Part shown: positions 16,332 to 29,400 of the stretch, piece after piece
Numbering within the stretch: the first letter of the stretch is position 1
Layout of the letters: the number at the start of each line of letters is the position of its first letter
Assembly: GCA_937967535.1 (NCBI GenBank)
Contig: CALCMV010000311.1
Span: 1-30,750 of the forward strand
Length of the DNA stretch: 30,750 nt
Source: an uncultured Saprospiraceae bacterium
Lineage (GTDB): Bacteria > Bacteroidota > Bacteroidia > Chitinophagales > Saprospiraceae
Direction: 5' to 3'
Made by a program: the position numbers and the translations under genes
The notes under the pieces: model-generated
The model's input: only the letters and a program-made list of their open reading frames with translations
The model's database searches: none
Told to the model about the DNA's origin: nothing

Positions 16332-16354
16332 ACAATCAAGATCAACTTCGGCTA

Positions 16355-16612
16355 TCGGTTCATAGTTGCCAGTTCATAGTTCATAGTTTTTTACAATTCA
16401 TTGGATAACATCCCGATACCGATAGCTATCGGTACGGGATTGTAAATTACTGATTATCAAAGTTGAGCAAACTTAAACGGGTAGCCTCAACTTCAAAAAA
16501 AGAACGTCATTCTGCACCCCGCCCTAGAACCCACCAAATCACACTATTCACTATTCACTATGAACTATGAACTATTCACTATGAACTATGAACTATGAAC
16601 TATTCACTAACA
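16355..16612. repeat. Intergenic word repeats: GTTCATAGT/ACTATGAAC inverted arrays
   Basis: At 16359-16389 the words GGTTCATAGTTGCCAGTTCA and TAGTTCATAGTTTTT repeat. At 16545-16612 the complementary words TTCACTATGAACTATGAAC repeat about seven times. About 155 bases lie between the arms, including the palindrome at 16410-16441. Confidence 0.7.
16410..16441. repeat. GATAGCTATC-type palindrome
   Basis: ATCCCGATACCGATAG is followed by CTATCGGTACGGGAT; the arms are complementary except for one bulged base. It is a longer relative of the palindrome at 13785-13803. Confidence 0.6.
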
Positions 16613-16635
16613 ACCTGTTTATACTAAAATGAATG

Positions 16636-16703
16636 TGTCACAGATTAGTGCGAATACAAGCCCCTAAGCTTCATAGGCAAATTTTTATAAGCGATTTGTG
16701 ACA
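16636..16703. repeat. Weak inverted repeat TGTCACA...TGTGACA
   Basis: TGTCACAGAT (16636-16645) and ATTTGTGACA (16694-16703) are complementary at 9 of 10 bases. It may be the ends of a small element, but the inner sequence shows no further symmetry. Confidence 0.3.
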
Positions 16704-17150
16704 TGATAATAGAGGCAAAATAACTCCGTTTTTTCTTCTTGAAATATTGTAATGAACGCCTGAATTATTCAAAATTATCTTTCTTTTTCTATTTAATTAT
16801 TTACTTATTTAATCTCAAAATAATTCAATGCCTTTGTGTACTTACATAACTTTATTTCAGTATAAAATCATAAATTCAACCGAATATTCAACTCATAAAT
16901 AACTGATTATCAATTAATTTAAAAAATAATTTTAACATGTATTTTTTTTATGAAAATAATTAGCAAACACACTGTTTTTCTCTTTTTATCTATCGAAATA
17001 AAATAGAAATTTCAAAAGCATAAAACAATTATTCATAAGATACATTTGATTCTTAATCAATTAAAAATGTGAATGTTTTCATATTGCACACTTCCATATT
17101 TTTCCAATCGAAATACGCACTTACTCGTCACGCATAAAGCATTTCTGCAC

Positions 17151-17182
17151 TTTGACTACCCTAGTATATAATACTACATTGG
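17151..17182 (+). promoter_or_regulatory. Candidate promoter of the giant repeat-protein gene
   Basis: TTTG (17151-17154), then 20 bases, then TACATTGG (17175-17182), one mismatch from the Bacteroidota consensus. It would give a leader of about 290 bases that contains the MITE-like element and the leader hairpin. Confidence 0.35.
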
Positions 17183-17254
17183 ATATCTTACCAAGTTGAT
17201 TGATTCCCTCTGGTTTTGACGGCGATGTTTTGTACTTCGCTTTGCCAAATGAAG

Positions 17255-17420
17255 TTAGAGCATGTTTAAATTTTTTCTGCCTGATAAGCAACATTTAATG
17301 AACTTGGCTTCACATCAAATCGGTCATTTATCCCTCTCGGCTGAGCCGAGACCTCTTTGATGTCTCGCCAAAACCATAAACTATTGATTATCAGTTTGAA
17401 AAAATTTAAACATGCTCTTA
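17255..17420. mobile_element. Complete MITE-like element with perfect terminal repeats and TTA duplication
   Basis: The ends are perfect inverted repeats: GAGCATGTTTAAATTTTTTC at 17258-17277 and its exact complement at 17398-17417. Both are flanked by TTA (17255-17257 and 17418-17420), which looks like a 3-base target duplication. The 120-base interior has nested complementary pieces (CTGATAA/TTATCAG, ACATCAAA/TTTGATGT, CTCGGC/GCCGAG), so nearly the whole element could fold as one hairpin. It carries no gene. A 3-base TNA duplication is reminiscent of IS5-group elements, but no parent transposase is in the window. Identical or near-identical solo ends lie at 1143 and 6562. Confidence 0.8.
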
Positions 17421-17424
17421 GCAA

Positions 17425-17456
17425 TTTGCAGGTATTTTATGGGAACGACCTGCAAA
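17425..17456 (+). promoter_or_regulatory. Leader hairpin just upstream of the giant gene
   Basis: TTTGCAGGT (17425-17433) and ACCTGCAAA (17448-17456) are a perfect 9-base inverted repeat with a 14-base loop, 26 bases before the start codon. It could be an operator or an RNA hairpin affecting translation; no family is recognised. Confidence 0.4.
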
Positions 17457-17482
17457 ATCATTCATCCTATTATTGAAGAAAA

Positions 17483-20400
17483 ATGAAATACTATCTGCTT
17501 GCAATTATCTCTGTGTTGTTCGTTAGTTTTCCTGTTCAACCACTTATCAGTGAATCCGGGAATATTTCCAATAATCGACAAAATTTTATCGAAGAAAACG
17601 TCTTCGATACAAACGCAAATGAATACGCACTTCCTGTTACTGTATCCACTACTGACGTATCCGGTTGTGGTCTGACAAATGGTTCGGCGCAGGTCAATAG
17701 CACCGATGGCATTTCCAATATTATATGGGAAGACGGTTCATCCGCCAATCCTCGCACCAATCTCGCGCCCGGTGGATACGCTGTTACTGTAACCGATGGC
17801 AACGGAACAATGACAACGGATTACGCATTAGTTTCGACTGATATACCGACCAATCAGTCTATGGCAATCAAAGCAGAAATTACCCGTATTAATTTCCCGC
17901 CTTTAGATGATGGCGGTTCTTCCAATGCCGAGTGGGTGGTGAATCTCGGAGGAAAGGCTTGGGTATTTCGTGCATCGGCACTTTCAGGTACCAACGGGCT
18001 AACTGAATTACAAAATGTCTTGGAAAACGAACCGGGTGCAGATTGTCAAGTACTCCCGATGATTGTTCCATTAGGTACACACAATATTAGCGAAGTTAGT
18101 ACAGCTATTATTGATTTTTCGGTATTTGAATCTGACTCTGGGGGCGAAAGCGCGCATAACTGCACGTACAATAGTGCTTCGGGCGATGTTTGGGCACATA
18201 GCGACCTGATAGGTTTTGATTTGACTGTAAGTGGTGGTGGGATTATAAATATTCCTATCCATGTAGATACCTTATCAATTGAGTATGTGCTATCCTGTAC
18301 AGATACGAATATTTCTGTGTCCGGCAATGATGTTTCAAACTGCGGTGCCACTGACGGCAGACTACAAGTAAGTAGTTCAAATGGTATAGCAAATCTTAAT
18401 TGGGAAAACGGCTCGTCTGCCAATCCACGCACAGGTCTCGCTCCCGGTGGTTACGCCATGACAGTCACAGATAATGACGGCTGCGAAATACTTGATTATG
18501 GTTTGGTTTCGACGGATATTCCTTCGGGCGAATGTGTGGCTATTTCTATGGATATTACCCGCATCAATTTTCCACCTGTCGGAGACGGCGGTACGCCGAG
18601 GTCAGAGTGGGTACTCAATTTTGAGGGGGCGGCTTGGGTATTTACCGTACCCAATATCGGTTCGGGCGGACTCACAGAATTGGACAACATGCTGGAACAA
18701 GACCCTGATTTAAATACCTGCAACAGTAATCCAATTATAGTACCTTTGGGCAATTATGACATCAGTAACGTAACTACCGCTTCCTTGAATCTAGCAATAT
18801 TTGAATCGGATAATCCGGGAAGTGGCATCCCGCATAGTTGTGAGTATGATGTAAACAATCCCGGTACGATTACCTCCGGTAATGGCACCGGCGATGATTT
18901 ATTTTATGATGCCCTGACAAGTATTGACCTCACCGTAAGCGGTGGCGGATTGATTGATGTTTTTCTCCCCCAAATCAATGATAATATTTTAATTGAATAT
19001 GTACTTTCCTGTGCGCCCGTTGCTTTTCCTGTAAATGCAGGGCAAGATATGAATATTTGTGAAGATGTCGGGAGTATCCAACTAAGGGGTTCGCCCCTGC
19101 CCAATAGCGAACAAACCGCGACATGGACAGGTTCAGGTATTTTTGATAACGGGAATGGAACAGCTACCTTCAATCCTGCGGGACTGTCCGGTACATTCTC
19201 ATTTAATTACCACTTAATAAACAACATAGGAGGCTGTGAAGGTGATGATGATATTACGATTAATGTAAGCGCACTCACTGAACCTGTTTTCTCTATTACT
19301 AACGAATATTGCCCCGGCGATACACCGGATATCTTATCTTCTTCTAATAATGGTTTTACCGGTACTTGGAGTCCCAATACGATTGATACCTCTACGCCCG
19401 GACAATCAGCATATGTATTTACCCCTACTCCCAACCAATGTTCGGATACATATACCCTAGCGGTCAATGTTCGCCCACTTCCAACGGTAGAAGCAGGTAC
19501 GAACAATACGATTTGTGAAGGTGTGGGAACGATACAATTGACAGGCTCGCCTATGCCCGGACTAGGCGAATCAGGCACATGGACAGGCACAGGTATCACA
19601 AATAATGGTGATGGAACAGCCGGATTTAACCCAAGCGGACTCTCCGGTCCCATCACACTTAATTATTCTTTTACCGATAATAATGGCTGTGAAAATGATG
19701 ATAATGTAGTCATTACCATAACTCCCATTCCCGCACAACCCACCATTGAATGTTGGGAAACTGCCACTTTAAATACCGCAACTTGTACTTGGGATGTAAC
19801 GGGAACACAACCGACCGAACCTGCCACCGAATGTTACGAAACCGCGACCTTCAATAACTCAACTTGTGTGTGGGACATCACAGGCACACAACCGACCGAA
19901 CCCACAACTGAATGTTATGAAACCGCTATTTTTAATACCGGTACTTGTGTATGGGATGTAACAGGCACACAACCAACCGAACCCGCCACCGAATGTTACG
20001 AAACCGCGACCTTCAATAACTCAACTTGTGTGTGGGACATCACAGGCACACAACCGACCGAACCCACAACTGAATGTTACGAAACCGCTATTTTTAATAC
20101 CGGCACTTGTGTATGGGACGTAACGGGCACACAACCGACCGAACCTGCCACCGAATGTTACGAAACTGCGACTTTTAATACCACAACTTGTGTATGGGAA
20201 GTATCAGGCACACAACCCACCGAACCTACCACAGAATGTTACGAAACGCCTGTTTTCAATACCACAACTTGTGCATGGGACATCACAGGCACACAACCCT
20301 TAGAACCTGCCACTGAATGTTACGAAACGGCGACATTTAGTACCACAACTTGCTCATGGAATGTAACAGGTACACAACCCGTAGAACCTACCACCGAATG

Positions 20401-23400
20401 TTACGAAACGGCTGTTTTCAATACCAGCACTTGTACATGGGACATCACAGGCACACAACCCTTAGAACCTACCACCGAATGTTACGAAACCGCTACATTT
20501 AGTACCGCGACTTGCTCATGGAATGTAGCAGGCACACAACCTACCGAACCTACCACAGAATGTTACGAAACGGCTGTTTTCAATATCGGTACTTGTGTAT
20601 GGGACATTACAGGCACACAACCCTTAGAACCTGCCACCGAATGTTACGAAACCGCGACATTTAGTACCACAACTTGCTCATGGAATGTAACAGGTACACA
20701 ACCGACCGAACCCACCGGATTAGCCTGTTATGAAACGGCAGTCTTTAATACATCTACCTGCGTGTGGGACATTACAGGCACACAACCGACCGAACCCGCT
20801 ACCGAATGTTACGAAACCGCTACCTTCAACACCACGACTTGCTCATGGGGTATAACGGGCTCACAACCAACTGAACCAAGCACCGAATGTTACGAAACCG
20901 CCACATTTAATACGACCACCTGTGCATGGGAAGTAGCAGGTACACAACCCGTCGAACCCACAACGGAATGTTACGAATCTGCCACATTCAATACCACAAC
21001 TTGTGTATGGAACATCACAGGCACACAGCCTGCCGAACCCACTACGGAGTGCTACGAAACCGCCACATTTGATACGACCACTTGTGCATGGGAAGTAGCA
21101 GGCACACAACCCTTAGAACCCGCCACCGAATGTTACGAAACCGCGACTTTTAATACCACAACTTGCGTATGGGACATCACAGACACACAGCCGACCGAAC
21201 CCACGACCGAATGTTACGAAACTGCTGTTTTCAACACCACGACTTGTGCATGGGAAGTGACAGGCACACAACCTGTCGAACCCGCCACTGAATGTTACGA
21301 ATCCGCTACATTCAATACCAGCACTTGTGTATGGGACATCACAGGCACACAAGCCACTCAGCCCAATATCGAATGTTACGAAACCGCCGTTTTTAATACC
21401 ACTACTTGTACATGGGATGTAGCCGGAACACAACCCGTAGAACCCGCTACCGAATGTTACGAAACTGCGACTTTTAATACCAGCACTTGTGCATGGGAAG
21501 TATCAGGCACACAACCCTTAGAACCTACCACAGAATGTTACGAAACCGCCATTTTCAATACCACTACTTGTGTATGGGACATCACAGGCACACAACCTGA
21601 AATAGATGATAATTGCCCCTTGACGGCTGATTCTTTTGATAATGTAACTTGTTCGCCCGTTAATAATCCCAACTGTCCGGCAGGTACTTTCTTTAATGCG
21701 GCAAATTGTGACTGCGAGGTCATTCCGGTTCCCGGCTGTACCGACCCTTGTGCTACCAATTATGACCCCGATGCCAACGTAGATGATAATTCTTGTTTGT
21801 TTGAACAAGCTCCTCCTATCGCCTGTTATGAAACCACCACATTCAATATTACTAGCTGTCTGTGGGAAATTACAGGCACACAAGCCCTTGAACCGACTAC
21901 CGAATGTTACGAGACAGCGACTTTCAATACCACTTCTTGTGCATGGGAAGTATCAGGAACACAACCCACTGAACCAACAATGGCATGTTACGAAACCGCC
22001 ACATTTAATACTACAACTTGTACATGGGATATAGCCGGCTCACAACCCGTAGAACCAACTACCGAATGTTACGAGACAGCGACTTTCAATGCCACTTCTT
22101 GTGCATGGGAAGTATCAGGCACACAAGCCCTTGAACCCACGACCGAATGTTATGAAACCGCCGTTTTTAATACCACAACTTGCGTATGGGATATAAGTGG
22201 AACCCAACCCGTAGAACCCACGACCGAATGTTACGAAACCGCCACATTCAACGATGTAATTTGTGCATGGGAAGTAGCAGGCACACAACCCACAGAACCC
22301 GCCACTGAATGTTACGAAACAGCCATTTTTAATGCGACTACTTGTTTATGGGAAATTAACGGGACACAACCCTTAGAACCCGCTACTGAATGTTACGAAA
22401 CAGCATCATTCAACAGCACTTCTTGTGAATGGGAAATTAGTGGAACACAACCTACTGAACCAAGTACAGCATGTTACGAAACCGCCACATTTAATACTAC
22501 AACTTGTACATGGGATATAGCCGGAACACAACCGACCGAACCCACTACGGAATGTTACGAAACTGCGACATTCAACAGCACTTCTTGTTTATGGGAAATT
22601 AGCGGAACACAACCTTTAGAACCTGCCACAGAATGTTACGAAACCGCCATTTTTAATACCACTTCTTGTGCATGGGAATTAACGGGAACACAACCCTTAG
22701 AACCTGCCACCGAATGTTACGAAACGGCATCATTCAACACCACATCTTGTTTATGGGAAATTAGTGGAACCCAACCCACTGAACCAAGTGCAGCATGTTA
22801 CGAAACGGCTGTTTTTAATACGACTTCTTGTGCATGGGAATTAACAGGAACACAGCCCTTAGAACCTGCCACTGAATGTTACGAAACGGCATCATTCAAC
22901 ACCACATCTTGTGCATGGGAAATTAGTGGAACACAACCCACTGAACCAAGTGCAACATGTTACGAAACGGCTGTTTTCAATACCACTTCTTGTGCATGGG
23001 AATTAACAGGAACACAACCCTTAGAACCTGCCACAGAATGTTACGAAACAGCATTATTCAACAGCACATCTTGTGCATGGGAAATTAGTGGAACCCAACC
23101 CACTGAACCAAGTACAGCATGTTATGAAACGGCTGTTTTTAATACGACTTCTTGTGCATGGGAATTAACAGGAACACAACCCTTAGAACCTGCCACTGAA
23201 TGTTACGAAACGGCATCATTCAACAGCACATCTTGTGCATGGGAAATTAGTGGAACCCAACCCACCGAACCAAGTACAGCATGTTACGAAACGGCATCAT
23301 TCAACACCACTTCTTGTTTATGGGAAATTAGCGGAACCCAACCCCTAGAACCCGCTACTGAATGTTACGAAACTGCATCATTCAACACTACTTCTTGTTT

Positions 23401-26400
23401 ATGGGAAATTAGTGGAACACAACCCACTGAACCAAGTACAGCATGTTACGAAACGGCAGCATTTAACAATACAACTTGTGTATGGGAAGTCATAGGCACA
23501 CAACCTACCGAACCCGCCACCGAATGTTACGAAACCGCCACATTTAGTACCACATCTTGTTCATGGGAAATTAGCGGAACACAACCCACTGAACCAAGTA
23601 CAGCATGTTACGAAACGGCAGCATTTAACAATACAACTTGTGTATGGGAAGTCATAGGCACACAACCCACCGAACCCGCTACTGAATGTTACGAAACAAC
23701 ATCATTCAACACTACTTCTTGTTTATGGGAAATTAGTGGAACACAACCCACTGAACCTGCTACAGCATGTTACGAAACGGCAGCATTTAACAATACAACT
23801 TGTACATGGGAAATACTAGGCACACAACCGACCGAACCCACTACTCAATGTTACGAAACCGCTACTTTCAATACTATTTCTTGTGAATGGGAAGTGACAG
23901 GCACAAAACCCTTAGAACCGACCACAGAATGTTACGAAACCGCCATGTTTAATACCACAACTTGTGTATGGGAAATCACAGGCACACAACCCGCCGAACC
24001 GCCTACGGAATGTTACGAAACCGCTACTTTCAATACCACAATTTGCGCTTGGGAACTCACAGGTACACCACCCGTAGAACCCAATACCGAATGTTACGAA
24101 ACCGCCACTTTCAATCCTTTCCTTTGCACTTGGGAAATCACAGGCACACAACCGCTTGAACCAACGACCGAGTGCTACGAAACCGCTACTTTTAATATCG
24201 CAACTTGTGCTTGGGACATCACAGGCACACAACCCGCCGAACCGCCTACGGAATGTTACGAAACCGCCATTTTCAATACCACAACTTGTATATGGGAAGT
24301 CACAGGTACGCAGCCCCTCGAACCTGCCACCGAGTGCTACGAAACCGCCACCTTTAACGATGCGACTTGTAATTGGGATATAAGCGGCGAACAACCCGAC
24401 GAACCCGACGTGGAATGTTATCAAACAGCTACCTTCAATACCGATATTTGCGCTTGGGATATAACAGGTTCACAACCCGTCGAACCTGCTACAGAATGTT
24501 ACGAAACCGCCACATTCAACGATGCAACTTGTACATGGTCTGTATCAGGTACACCACCCGCCGAACCCATTACTGCTTGTTACGAAACCGCTATTTTTAA
24601 TATAACTTCTTGTTTATGGGAAATTAGTGGAACACAACCGGAAGAACCCAATACCGAGTGTTACGAAACCGCCACTTTTAATACGACTTCTTGTGCATGG
24701 GAAATTAGCGGAACGCAACCCGCCCAACCAACCACAGCATGTTACGAAACCGCCACTTTTAATGCCAGTACTTGTACATGGGATGTCGCAGGTACACAAC
24801 CCGTCGAACCTGCTACGGAGTGCTACGAAAGCACAACTTTCAATAACAACACTTGCGGATGGGAAGTTAGCGGCACACAACCCACTGAACCAACGACCGA
24901 ATGTTACCAAACCGCCACATTCAATCCTACAACTTGCATTTGGGATATAACGGGTGAACAACCCAACATAGATGATAATTGCGACTTAACCGACGATTCT
25001 TTTGATACCGTAAATTGTGTCGCAGTCAACACACCCAACTGTCCGTCAAATACTTTCTTTAATGCAGCTAATTGTGATTGCGAAATACTGGAATTTCCCG
25101 GCTGCACCGACCCTTGTGCCATCAATTATGAATCCAATGCCAATGTAGATGATGGTTCATGTTTATTTGAAGAAGAACCGGGCATCACCTGTTACGAGAT
25201 AGCTACTTTTAATACCAATACTTGTACATGGGAAGTTAGCGGTACACAACCTACCGAACCCACGACCGAATGTTACCAAACCGCCACTTTTAATACGACT
25301 TCTTGTTTATGGGAAATTACTGGAACGCAACCTGCCGAACCCACGACCCAATGTTACGAGACTGCTATTTTTAATACCACAACTTGTGAATGGGATGTAG
25401 TAGGTACACAGCCCATAGAACCAACAGTCGAGTGTTATGAAACCACAACATTTAGCCTCATTTCTTGCGAATGGGAAGTCACAGGTAATCAACCCGTAGA
25501 ACCGACTGTCGAATGTTACGAAACTGCCGTTTTTAATGCTACAACATGTGAATGGGATATTACAGGCACACCGCCCGTAGAACCCGCTACCGAATGTTAC
25601 GAAACCGCCGTTTTTAATGCCACGACTTGTATATGGGATATTACAGGCACACCACCTGTACAACCCACGACCGAATGTTACCAAACCGCCCTTTTTGAAA
25701 GTGCAACTTGTATGTGGGAACTAACGGGTACACCACCCCTAGAACCCGCTACCGAATGTTACGAAACAGCAACATTCAATACGACAACTTGTGATTGGGA
25801 AATTGCTGGTACACAACCCGTAGAACCAAGCACAGAATGTTACGAAACTGCTATTTTCAATACGACAACTTGTACATGGGACATTACAGGTACACAACCT
25901 GAACAACCCAATATAGCATGTTACGAAACCGCCACTTTTAATAGTGCGACTTGTACATGGGAAGTGGTAGGTACACAGCCTCTCGAACCCACCACAGAAT
26001 GTTACGAAACCGCTACCTTCAATACCACAACTTGTATGTGGGAAATTAGTGGAACGCAACCCGTCGAACCCACGACCGAATGTTACGAAACTGCTGTTTT
26101 TGATGCGACAACTTGTACATGGGACATTACAGGCACACAACCCGTCGAACCCGCTACGGAGTGCTACGAAACCGCTACTTTTAACGATATTTCATGTGAA
26201 TGGGAAATTAGCGGTACACAACCCGCCGAACCCACGACTCAATGTTACGAAACTGCTATTTTTAATGCCGGCACTTGTACATGGGATGTCGCAGGTACAC
26301 AACCCGTAGAACCTGCCACTGAGTGTTACGAAACCGCAACTTTCAATAACAATACTTGCGGATGGGAAGTTAGCGGTACACAACCCACCGAACCTACGAC

Positions 26401-29400
26401 CGAATGTTACGAAACAGCCACCTTCAATCCTACAACTTGCATTTGGGATATAACAGGTACACAACCTGAAATAAATGATAATTGCGACCTGACAGACGAC
26501 TCTTTTGATACAGTAAATTGCATAGCGGTCAACACTCCAAATTGTCCTGATGGTACATTTTTTAATGCTGCCAATTGTGAATGTGAAACAATTCCCGTTC
26601 CCGGCTGTACCGACCCATGCGCCACCAATTACGACCCCAATGCTAATGTAGATGATAATTCTTGTTTATTTGAAGAACAACCAACTATCGCCTGTTACGA
26701 AACCACTATATTCAATACCACTACATGTGAATGGGAAGTCACAGGTACGCAACCCATTGAACCGACCACAGAATGTTACGAAACCGCTACATTCAATACC
26801 ACTACATGTGAATGGGAAGTCACTGGCACACAGCCTGTTGAACCAACTACGGAGTGCTACGAAACCGCTATTTTCAATACCACAACTTGTGCATGGGAAA
26901 TTGCAGGCACACAACCCGTTGAACCAACTACGGAGTGCTACGAAACTGCTACTTTCAACACTACAACTTGTGCATGGGAAATTAGCGGCACGCAACCCGT
27001 CGAACCTACGACCGAATGTTACGAAACCGCCATTTTTGATACGACGACTTGTACATGGGATATTACAGGTACACAACCCGTAGAACCCACAACCGAATGT
27101 TACGAAACCGCCACTTTTAATACAGCTTCTTGTTTATGGGAAATTAGTGGAACGCAACCTGCCGAACCCACGACCCAATGTTATGAAACTGCTATTTTTA
27201 ATACCACAACTTGTGAATGGGATGTAGCGGGTACACAGCCCATAGAACCAACTGTCGAGTGTTATGAAACCACAACATTTAGCGTCATTTCTTGCGAATG
27301 GGAAGTCACAGGTAATCAACCCATAGAACCGACTGTCGAATGTTACGAAACCGCCGTTTTTAATGCTACGACTTGTGCATGGGATATTACAGGCACACCG
27401 CCCGTAGAACCTGCTACCGAATGTTACGAAACCGCCCTTTTTAATACCACTACATGTGAATGGGATATTACAGGCACACCACCCGCAGAACCTGCTACCG
27501 AATGTTACGAAACCGCCCTTTTTAATACCACGACTTGTGTATGGGATATTACAGGCACACCACCCGTAGAACCCGCTACCGAATGTTACGAAACCGCAAC
27601 ATTCAATACCATAACTTGTGCATGGGATGTAGCAGGTACACAGCCTCTCGAACCCACCACAGAATGTTACGAAATCGCTACCTTCAATACCACAACTTGT
27701 ATGTGGGAAATTAGTGGAACGCTGCCCCAACAACCTGTTACCGAGTGTTATGAAACTGCTGTTTTTGATATTACAATTTGTGCATGGGACATTACAGGTA
27801 CACCACCCATAGAACCCGCTACCGAGTGCTACGAAACAGCGACTTTTAACGATATTTCATGTGAATGGGAAATTAGTGGTACACAACCCGTCGAACCCAC
27901 TACTCAATGTTACGAAACTGCTATTTTTAATGCTACAACTTGTACATGGGATGTAGCAGGTACACAACCTGTCGAACCTGCTACGGAGTGCTACGAAACT
28001 ACAACTTTCAATAACAACACTTGCGGATGGGAAGTTAGCGGTACACAACCCACCGAACCCACAACAGAATGTTACCAAACCGCCACCTTCAATTCTACAA
28101 CTTGCATTTGGGATATAACGGGTGAACAACCCAACATAGATGATAATTGCGACCTGACGGACGACTCTTTTGATGCCGTAAATTGTGTCGTAGTCAACAC
28201 ACCCAACTGTCCGTCAAATACTTTCTTTAATGCAGCTAATTGTGATTGTGAAATATTGGAATTTCCCGGCTGTACCGACCCTTGCGCCATCAATTATGAA
28301 TCCAATGCCAATGTAGATAATGGTTCGTGTTTATTTGAAGAAGAACCAATTATCGCCTGTTACGAAACCACGATATTCAATGCAACTACATGTGAATGGG
28401 AAGTCACAGGCACACAACCCATTGAACCGACCACAGAATGTTACGAAACCGCTACATTCAATACGACTACCTGTGAATGGGAAGTCATTGGCACACAGCC
28501 GGTTGAGCCAACTACAGAGTGCTATGAAACCGCTATTTTCAATACCACAACTTGTGATTGGGAAATTGCAGGTACACAGCCCGTTGAGCCAACTACGGAG
28601 TGCTACGAAACCGCTATTTTCAATACCACAACATGTGAGTGGGAAATTAACGGAACGCAACCCGTCGAACCAACCACAGAATGTTACGAAACCGCCATTT
28701 TTGATACGACGACTTGTACATGGGATATTACAGGCACACCGCCCGTAGAACCTGCTACCGAATGTTACCAAACCGCAACATTCAATACGACAACTTGTGA
28801 TTGGGAAGTCGCAGGTACACAACCAGTTGAGCCAACTACGGAGTGCTACGAAACCACTATTTTCAATACCACAACTTGTATGTGGGAAATTAGTGGAACG
28901 CAGCCCCAACAACCTGTTACCGAATGTTACGAAACTGCTGTTTTTGACGCTACAACTTGTACATGGGACATTACAGGTACACAACCTGTCGAACCCGCTA
29001 CGGAGTGCTACGAAACCGCCACATTCAATGATATTTCATGTGAATGGGAAATTAGTGGTACACAACCCGCCGAACCCACTACTCAATGTTACGAAACTGC
29101 TATTTTTAATGCTAGTACTTGTACATGGGATGTAGCAGGTACACAACCCGTCGAACCTGCCACAGAGTGCTACGAAACCACAACTTTCAATAACAATACT
29201 TGCGGATGGGAAGTTAGCGGAACACAACCCACCGAACCTACGACCGAATGTTACGAAACAGCCACCTTCAATCCTACAACTTGCATTTGGGATATAACAG
29301 GTACACAACCTGAAATAAATGATAATTGCGACCTGACAGACGACTCTTTTGATGCAGTAAATTGTGTCGCAGTCAACACTCCAAATTGTCCTGACGGTAC

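Larger units (their letters stand above)
16332..17482. other. 1,151-base gap before the giant gene
   Basis: No gene is seen. From left to right it holds word repeats (16355-16612), a GATAGCTATC palindrome (16410-16441), a weak inverted repeat (16636-16703), about 400 bases of very AT-rich DNA without recognisable features, a candidate promoter (17151-17182), a MITE-like element (17255-17420) and a small leader hairpin (17425-17456). Confidence 0.65.

Noticed and set aside
16620..17250. Search for tRNA, riboswitch or small gene in the long AT-rich gap.
   Set aside because: No cloverleaf, conserved RNA motif or credible short gene was found by eye.
20711..20730. Apparent shift in repeat phase within block 1.
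   Set aside because: It is one extra codon (TGLACYET in place of ATECYET), not a frameshift; the frame is unchanged downstream.
21783..29135. Plus-strand open frames of 65-143 codons in another frame across the array (rich in KPPFSIPQLVHGK).
   Set aside because: Out-of-frame translation of the same repeat; they begin and end where the repeat variants happen to give ATG or stop codons.
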